12,500 nt of DNA from Neocallimastix lanati (nom. inval.) (lineage: Eukaryota > Neocallimastigomycota > Neocallimastigomycetes > Neocallimastigales > Neocallimastigaceae). Shown here piece after piece: positions 6,761-12,500 of the stretch (the first letter of the stretch is position 1; the number at the start of each line of letters is the position of its first letter). The DNA lies in assembly GCA_016946835.1 (NCBI GenBank), contig JACVTC010000353.1, positions 1-12,500 on the forward strand, written 5' to 3'. Made by a program: the position numbers and the translations under genes. The notes beneath the pieces are model-generated. The model searched no databases. It was given only the letters and a program-made list of their open reading frames with translations, and was not told the origin of the DNA.

Positions 6761-7112
6761 ATTTTATTTATTAAAAATTTTATTTATTAAAAATTTTATT
6801 TATTAAAAATTTTATTTATTAAAAATTTTATTTATTAAAAATTTTATTTTTTAAAAATTTTATTTATTAAAAATTTTATTTATTAAAAATTTTATTTATT
6901 AAAAATTTTATTTATTAAAAATTTTATTTATTAAAAATTTTATTTATTAAAAATTTTATTTATTAAAAATTTTATTTTTTAAAAATTTTATTTATTAAAA
7001 ATTTTATTTATTAAAAATTTTATTTATTAAAAATTTTATTTATTAAAAATTTTATTTATTAAAAATTTTATTTATTAAAAATTTTATTTATTAAAAATTT
7101 TATTTATTAAAA
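6761..7112. repeat. 16-bp minisatellite, 22 copies
   Basis: Exactly 22 contiguous copies of ATTTTATTTATTAAAA. Twenty are identical; two carry the same A-to-T change at unit position 10 (6850 and 6978). These are 128 bases, eight units, apart, so an eight-unit block was probably duplicated. Each unit holds A5/T4 tracts repeating every 16 bases. The period is not a multiple of three, so no repeat protein is implied. Confidence 0.98.
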
Positions 7113-9361
7113 AGATGAAAGAAAACATTTTTAAATCGAGAAATTCACATCTATTTATTTTTTTTCTGAATATATAATTAACATTTAACGTTAGTAACAA
7201 TAAGTTGAATTGATTGAAGAAAATATATCTTTTAAAAAAAATTAATAATTATTTCTAAAATTAGAATTTATTTTCATTTGGATAAATTATTAACAAAATA
7301 AATTTTATGAGATTCTATAATTTTTATGTAGAAAGAAAATTATAGAAAATATTAATAAATGTTTAAAATAATAATTTTGCAATATGTGCCGAAGTCGAAG
7401 TCGAATCAATGAAATATTGGTTACAATCAATATAAGTAACCAGTAGACTATAATTCTTACTTCCCTTACTTATAAATTCATTACATTATTATAATCTTTA
7501 GAAAAAATATTAAAATATATCTTGTCGCAAATATTAGTGGATTTGAAAATGGAATTCACCAATAAATCAATTGAAATTAAATTTCTTTATTGATAATTTC
7601 ATTTAAAATTCGACTTTTATTATAAAAATAAATACTAGGAATATTTGATATTTTGAAACAAAATGGTTTGGACTATTTTAATAACTATAAATCAATTTAA
7701 TTAAACCCTTAAGAAACTGATATAAATAAATCGAAGAAAAATAACGATAACTCCACAAATAATGGAAATTTATCTTTAAAATTAATACTAAAATTATATT
7801 CATTAGAAAGCTTTGTTCGAGATCTACAATATAAATAAATATTAACTCATTTAAACCACTGAAACACGAAAAATTGGACTTTAAATAATTTTAAATTTAT
7901 AAAAAAATTTAATTATTGAAAAAGCCCTTAAATATTAAATTAATATTTTATAATTGATAAAATCTTTAACTTGATCATTATATTACTATTTATTATAAAC
8001 AGAATTAATAAATAAATTATACAGATTTAATAATTAATAATAATTTATAATATTTCAATAGTTTTATATAAATTATTATAATATTAGTAATTGTTTAATT
8101 AAATAATTTCTAAAAGATTTTAAGGAATTCTTTATAATTCTAAAAGTTTCTAAAAAGACTTTTAATTAGATTTTAGATTATAAATTATTTTATTCTTAAA
8201 TTATTTTATTATTAAATCAATATTCAAATATACAATATATAATATGCAATATTTAATATACAATATACAATATACAATATACAATATACAATTTATAACA
8301 TAATTAATTATAACATATACTTTATTATATTTAATTAACTAATTAGTTTTAGTATTAAAAATTTTATTAAAATTATAAATCTTTATTTTATTAATAATCA
8401 TATAACTATTTTATTAAAAGATACTTATAAATATTACTTTATTATTATATTTTTATAGTTAATATAAATATATATATATAAAGATTAAAATGCACTAATT
8501 ATATTATTACTTATTATTTTAAAATTAGTATAAAAAGAAGTTGGAATTCTAATATATAATCTTTATAAGATTACTAACTAAGCAAAGTTAGCCGAATAAA
8601 TTATTAAATTAATTATAACAATGGTATTTATTTTTATTATTAATTTTTATAAAAATTTATTATTAAAATATTAAATATAAGATTTCGTTAAAATCTAATT
8701 TTTAATTTTTTGATTTCTTAATTAACTTATAAAAATTGAAGTATGATAATTATTTAATTTTAATTCCTTATTATAATTAATAAAAATCTTAATCGGACAA
8801 ATATAACTCAAACCTAAAACTCTTAATATATCTTTAAAATTGTTAACAAATTATTATAGAATTATCCAATTGAATTATAGAATAGGAAATTATACATAAA
8901 TAAAATTTTCATTATTTTTCATTTATATTTTATTATATATAATTAATTTTAATTTAATATAACACGATTTAAGATAAGTAAAGTTAAAAAATTAAGAGTC
9001 TCATTCTACACGAGTGAGTTATTAATTAAATAACAAAGCCAACTCCCTTACTATAATATATAAAAATATAAAATATAAAAGAATATGCTGAATATTGTCA
9101 ACGCGTTAAAACAAAATATAATAAAAATTATATATAAATTTAAAATAAAAGGAGCAAATTTGATACATAATATTAATGAATAATGTTTTATAAACACGCA
9201 AAAATAATTTAATAAACTTTATATAACGAACTACTTATATCTACTACTAATCAAATAAAACGAATACATAAATAAAGAATAACATAAATAGACAAGACTA
9301 CTACTATAACTTCAGAAAATAAATATAAAATTTATTTATTAATTATTTAGTATTTGTTAAC
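7113..9361. other. Long AT-rich intergenic stretch, no gene seen
   Basis: About 2.2 kb of A/T-rich sequence dense in stops in all frames. Small features seen: GAAGTCGAAGTCG at about 7390-7402, a hairpin CTAACT/AGTTAG at about 8575-8592, a CTCATTC/GAGTGAG hairpin near 9000-9020 with one G-T pair, and the 7-bp array listed separately. I see no conserved protein motif. Confidence 0.7.
8258..8292. repeat. (ATACAAT)5 microsatellite
   Basis: Five perfect copies of ATACAAT, with degenerate ATATACAAT-type sequence extending left to about 8222. Confidence 0.92.
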
Positions 9362-9423
9362 TAATTTTTGCTTATTCATAATTGATAGATACTTATCTAT
9401 CAATTATGAATAAGCAAAAATTA
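9362..9423. repeat. 62-bp near-perfect palindrome
   Basis: Arms 9362-9391 and 9394-9423 are perfect 30-base reverse complements separated by CT (9392-9393). The left arm begins TAATTTTTGCTTATTC and ends TTGATAGATA. Base composition is moderate (G and C present at eight positions per arm pair or more), so it is not a by-product of simple AT sequence. It can extrude as a cruciform or fold as an RNA hairpin with almost no loop. No gene adjoins it, and I cannot tell its function. Confidence 0.98.
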
Positions 9424-10039
9424 AAATTGATATTTATATATAATATTATACATGGAATAAAATCGAAATTTAAAATATTTTCTGTTTGTAATACATACTC
9501 ATTGAAATAAATGAACGATTTCAATCTACTACTGCCAATATTTTTTAGTAGCCTTTTTTTAGTCTTTTTTATTTATTCAAGCCACTCCTACAGGATTCAA
9601 GATAAGATAATTCAATCATATATTCTGTTTTTACTTCTACTATAACCACTCTTGAGGCTATCTAATACTTACTACTTTTTAGGCTATCTTTATCTTAATT
9701 CTAAGATAATACTGGCATTTTAAACATGTGGTCAAACAAGCTAAAATTTAAAAAAAATTAAATATTTAAACTATTTTATTATCTAATCAAGCCACTCCTT
9801 TATTAATAAGTTTTTATTCAAACCACTTATTCAATTACTATATTACACAATCCACTCTATATTATATATCTATTATTTAGGCTATTACTCTTTGTAATAA
9901 TACTGATATACAAGTTACTATCCAAGCCACTCATTTCTAGAAATTATTTTCAACTCTTTATTTATAACATAAAACCCTCAAACTTGATATTCTACTATCC
10001 TAACCTAAGAGAAAGCCAAAACCATACTGTATAAATTAA
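9424..10039. other. AT-rich stretch with recurring CAAGCCACTC motif
   Basis: Three copies of CAAGCCACTC at 9578, 9788 and 9923, with looser copies: AACCACTCTT near 9645, AAACCACTTA near 9820, AATCCACTCT near 9849. They are interleaved with AGGCTAT(C/T) near 9655, 9681 and 9879. Flanks are not otherwise alike. Every frame carries stops. It may be a degenerated repeat or a very old coding repeat. Confidence 0.55.
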
Positions 10040-10385
10040 ATTACAAACGATGTCGCCTTAGTAACAATAGACAAAAATGAAACGGAAGAACCACTGCATT
10101 AAAAAATTATATTTGACAAAAAAGACAAAAAAGGAATAGATCAAAGCCATAATATAAAAATTAGAAAGCATGAAAAAAATGAATGTATATACAGCTGTTG
10201 ATTTAATACCAAACGAAACTAACGTTATTTCATCTAGATGGGTATTTAAATTCAAAGGTGATCCAGAAGAAAAAATATCACTAAAGAAAGCAAAGCTCGT
10301 CCCTTGTGGATTTACACAGCAATAGCAATATGGAATAGATATTAAAGAAATATTTTTATTTACTCTCTAACAATGCACACTACCA
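10040..10385 (+). pseudogene. Copia RT N-terminal region
   Basis: A first frame reads ALVTIDKNETEEPLH, stop, KIIFDKKDKK to about 10125. A frameshift then gives KE, TAG (10137-10139), IKAII, TAA, KLESMKKMNVYTAVDLIPNE (to about 10214), then ISSRWVFKFKGDPEEK, KLVPCGFTQQ, TAG, QYGIDIKEIF. The TAG at 10137 sits where copia elements have Trp (EWxxAI), consistent with TGG to TAG. GFTQQ is followed by a CAGCAA/TAGCAA doublet that looks like a 6-base duplication. Confidence 0.8.
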
Positions 10386-10628
10386 ATGATAACTACAGTT
10401 ACCTCAAAGAACTGTTATGATATACACCAAATAGATATTAAAGCAGCTTATTTTGACACCAAGTTAAGCGAAGATATATATATGTACTTATCAAAAAGAG
10501 AAGAAATTGAAAAGAAATATTATTGTAAGTTAAACAAAGCCTTATATAAATTAAGACAAGCTAGACGTATGTGGAACAACACTTTAAATATCACACTATT
10601 AAACCTTAAATTTACTATATTCTTATGA
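10386..10628 (+). pseudogene. Copia RT fingers/palm fragment (80 codons)
   Basis: The longest open piece of the relic. It has YDIHQIDIKAAYFDTKLSED, the motif carrying the first catalytic Asp (DIKAAY), and CKLNKALYKLRQARRMWNNT, the copia KLNKALYGLKQAPRxWN motif with Gly changed to Lys and Pro changed to Arg. RT would copy the element RNA into cDNA in virus-like particles. The ATG at 10386 is internal to the domain and not a natural start, since the frame is continuous upstream apart from the stop at 10368. Confidence 0.85.
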
Positions 10629-10806
10629 TCCCTATATATAAGACAAAAATAATAAAAATAATAATATTAGTAGCCCGTTAGTCTTATAAGTAAATGACAT
10701 TCTTGTTACTGGTAATGATAATGAAATATACAAAATAAAAAATTTTTTGAAAGAAAAATTTGACATTACTAACACTAGACTTTTTTTTAAAATTACAACT
10801 AATTGA
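10624..10806 (+). pseudogene. Copia RT catalytic-box region, destroyed
   Basis: Shifted by one base from the preceding piece: YDPYI, TAA, DKNNKNNN, then a stop at 10687-10689 followed by VNDILVTGNDNEIYKIKNF and LKEKFDITNTR. In copia elements the box is YVDD: here Tyr is TAA and the first Asp is Asn (AAT at 10693-10695), so the polymerase is inactive. Similarity fades after ITNTR, and a TGA follows at about 10804. Confidence 0.82.
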
Positions 10807-10818
10807 ATATATATATAT

Positions 10819-10860
10819 TAAAAACAAAATAAAAAAATTTTTATTTTATTTTTGTTTTTA
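10819..10860. repeat. Imperfect inverted repeat at end of copia relic
   Basis: TAAAAACAAAATAAAA on the left faces TTATTTTATTTTTGTTTTTA on the right, able to pair with a small offset. The single C and G are matched. It starts about 13 bases after the last recognisable codons of the relic. Confidence 0.65.
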
Positions 10861-11114
10861 TTTTTAGTACTTCATATATATTTTGATGATAATAGATAAA
10901 TCATTATAATATTTTTAAATAATTTATCTACTACTGTTATATAGCAATTTATCGTTTCGATAATCAACACCTTTCAATCTCTAAACAAGCCTATTAATAT
11001 TTCCTAAAATAAAATTGTATTTGATGTCTTTGTTAAGTGATCTCTTCTAGTTATAATCTATTGAGAATGATATATTAATACCATTCTCATCTCAAATTAA
11101 GTAGAAACTAAATA

Positions 11115-11146
11115 GTTAAATGGTTAAATGATTAAATGATTAAATA
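11115..11146. repeat. 8-bp tandem repeat, 4 copies
   Basis: Four copies of (G/A)TTAAATG, the last one ending ATA instead of ATG, with further degenerate TAAAT repeats on each side (about 11108-11155). Confidence 0.85.
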
Positions 11147-11274
11147 GGTAAATGAATAACTTGTAATTTTTAACTAAAATTTCTTTTTTCTTTTTATAAA
11201 TTATAAATTTTTATGTTAATTTCTAAATCTCTAAATAATTCATAATTTATAATTATTTTTATTTATTCTAGTAA

Positions 11275-11354
11275 TTTTTTTTTTTTTTTTTTTTTTTTTT
11301 TTGTTCGTTTTAAATTTCAACATTTAAAAAAAAAATATATATATATATATATAT
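11275..11354. repeat. T28 homopolymer and (AT)10
   Basis: T28 at 11275-11302, a short spacer, then an A run leading into (AT)10 at 11335-11354. Confidence 0.93.
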
Positions 11355-11570
11355 TTTGTTCATATTTTAATATTTAATGCAATATTTTTTTTTATCGTTA
11401 ATATTGATATTTTAATGATTATATTTTATATTATTTATGTACTCAGTTTTATACCATATTATTTAAATAATCAGTTTTTAATTACATTGCAAAGAAAATT
11501 TATGAAATAAATTAATTAAATATTTGTATTAATAAAAATAATATTAACTTTAATATTTATAAAAAATTTA

Positions 11571-11632
11571 TATTTTATATTTATTTTCTTAAAAATTATA
11601 ACTTAATATTTTATATTTATTTTCTTAAAGAT
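11571..11632. repeat. Direct repeat, 36-bp period, 2 copies
   Basis: TATTTTATATTTATTTTCTT followed by AAA occurs at 11571 and again at 11607. Confidence 0.8.
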
Positions 11633-12346
11633 TATTATTTTATATTTTTATGTGTATGATAAATATATTATAATTTTAATATTAATAATTTATAATTATA
11701 CATTTTTAATTTATAATTTTTATATTATATTATTTTAATAATAAATTCATCTCATTAATTTTTATTTTAAAATAATTTATTATTAATTAAATATATATAT
11801 ATGTATTTCAAAATAACATCACTTATTTAATGACTTTTGATTTTCATTTTTTATTTTATTATATTTTACTTTTAAATATTAAAAATGAATTAAATTAAAT
11901 AAAATATTTTGATACAAAAGTAATTAATCTTATACGATAATTCAAAAATCAAGATTTGAATATTTTATGTCTTTATAATTAATTTTTTTTTAATTAATAC
12001 TTTTAATTTACATTTTTTTATTTTATTTAATATTTTGTAATAAAAAATAATATATTCATAAATACTATTTATTAAAAAAAATTCTTTTCTTTGTATTTTT
12101 TTAAAACTAATTTCTACAAAAAAGTATAGATATGAGTATATATACTTTTTTTTCGTTTTTGAAAATATAGAAAAATCCTAAACAAGAAAGGTTTTTACTA
12201 CTAATTTAAATATGAATCCACTTCATTATAATTTTCATCTTATATATTATAGATTACTTTCATTTAATCTAACCCATCAAATTAAAATCTAATCTTTTAA
12301 ATAAATATCATATTTCAATTAAAATTTCATAAAAAAATTCATCAAA

Positions 12347-12419
12347 GCGAAGTTGGCGCAGTCGGCAGCGCGTAAGTCTCATAATCTTAAGGTCGTGAGT
12401 TTGAACCTCACACTTCGCA
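12347..12419 (+). tRNA. Elongator tRNA-Met(CAT)
   Basis: A 73-base cloverleaf. The acceptor stem GCGAAGT/ACTTCGC is a perfect 7 bp. D arm is GCGC-AGTCGGCA-GCGC, and the anticodon arm TAAGT-CTCATAA-TCTTA carries anticodon CAT with the T-T pair next to the loop that elongator tRNA-Met often has. T arm is GTGAG-TTTGAAC-CTCAC, with discriminator A at 12419. It has a T-psi-C-type loop and lacks the A1-U72 pair and AUCG loop of eukaryotic initiators, so elongator is chosen. No intron, no encoded CCA. The B box is slightly unusual (AGTTTGAACC). Confidence 0.96.
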
Positions 12420-12425
12420 TTTTTT
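12420..12425 (+). terminator. Pol III terminator of tRNA-Met
   Basis: Six T directly after the discriminator base, the expected Pol III stop signal. Confidence 0.88.
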
Positions 12426-12500
12426 AGTTTTATATATATATTACTTTTTATTTCATTCTTTTTATTTTATTTTTTGATTTATCTTTTTATATTTATTTTT
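12426..12500. other. AT-rich tail, no feature
   Basis: T-rich sequence to the window end. Nothing recognisable. Confidence 0.7.

Larger units (their letters stand above)
10040..10806 (+). mobile_element. Decayed Ty1/copia retroelement, reverse-transcriptase part
   Basis: Plus-strand relic of about 255 codons covering the RVT_2 (copia-type RT) domain from the segment before the first conserved Trp to just after the YVDD box. It is interrupted by two frameshifts (about 10125 and 10620) and stops at 10137, 10155, 10323, 10368, 10626, 10639 and 10687. Gag, protease, integrase and RNase H are not detectable on either side. The closest general pattern is EWxxAIxxEhxSMxxNxVxxxV, WVFKxK, ARLVxxGFTQ, IHQxDxKxAYL, KLNKALYGLKQAxRMWN, YVDDILxTG. 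The original element is pseudogenised. Confidence 0.88.
10861..12346. other. AT-rich stretch, no gene seen
   Basis: No coding or RNA gene signal apart from the small repeats listed separately. A hairpin GAGAATG (11063-11069) with CATTCTC (11082-11088), flanked by TTGAGA and TCTCAA, is the only structured site in the less AT-biased part (10960-11110). Confidence 0.7.

Noticed and set aside
6761-7112. CRISPR-like array
   Set aside because: Units are directly contiguous and only 16 bp, with no spacers. It is a minisatellite in a eukaryotic context.
10058-10255. Minus-strand open frame of 65 codons rich in Phe and Tyr
   Set aside because: It lies antisense to clear copia RT sequence on the plus strand and has no motif of its own.
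1640-10806. Alternative genetic code with TAA/TAG as Gln
   Set aside because: Several stops do fall where Gln would be acceptable, but others replace residues that are Trp (6068, 10137) or Tyr (10687) in the families, and frameshifts are also present. Ordinary pseudogene decay explains all of them.

Overview
This is a very AT-rich eukaryotic window with long T homopolymers, AT micro- and minisatellites, two RNA polymerase III tRNA genes and the decayed remains of at least two classes of LTR retrotransposon. I found no intact protein-coding host gene. The base composition, the poly-T runs of up to 49, the Asn-rich Gag and the mix of Ty3/gypsy and Ty1/copia relics would suit an extremely AT-rich early-diverging fungus, for example an anaerobic gut fungus. 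A microsporidian or an amoebozoan cannot be excluded, because no single-copy host gene is present to settle it.

Layout. Positions 1-1579, minus strand: 5' part of a Ty3/gypsy-like element (Gag, zinc knuckle, Gag-Pol linker), broken by single-base indels; the rest of pol would lie left of the window. Positions 1640-1897, 2195-2323 and 3008-3062: three GC-richer islands in AT-rich DNA, each starting (minus strand) at a splice-acceptor-like sequence; function unknown, and the first could instead be the LTR or leader of the gag element. Positions 2341-4169: AT-rich, T-tracts and a 62-bp tandem repeat. Positions 4170-4251: tRNA-Ser(GCT). Positions 4487-4665, plus strand: a Ty3/gypsy RNase H fragment. 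Positions 5222-6540, minus strand: a second Ty3/gypsy relic (Gag, ruined zinc knuckle, ruined protease). Positions 6761-7112: a 22-copy, 16-bp minisatellite. Positions 7113-10040: AT-rich non-coding DNA with a 62-bp near-perfect palindrome at 9362-9423 and a recurring CAAGCCACTC motif. Positions 10040-10806, plus strand: a Ty1/copia reverse-transcriptase relic with a destroyed catalytic box. Positions 10807-12346: AT-rich with small repeats. Positions 12347-12419: elongator tRNA-Met(CAT).

The only elements that look functional are the two tRNA genes, which have internal promoters and T-run terminators. The rest resembles a heterochromatic or intergenic graveyard of retroelements. The Gag element at the left decayed by indels, while the 5222-6540 and 10040-10806 relics also carry C-to-T transitions, mostly in CpA context, at residues that should be conserved. 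This is suggestive of, but does not prove, a RIP-like or deamination process.
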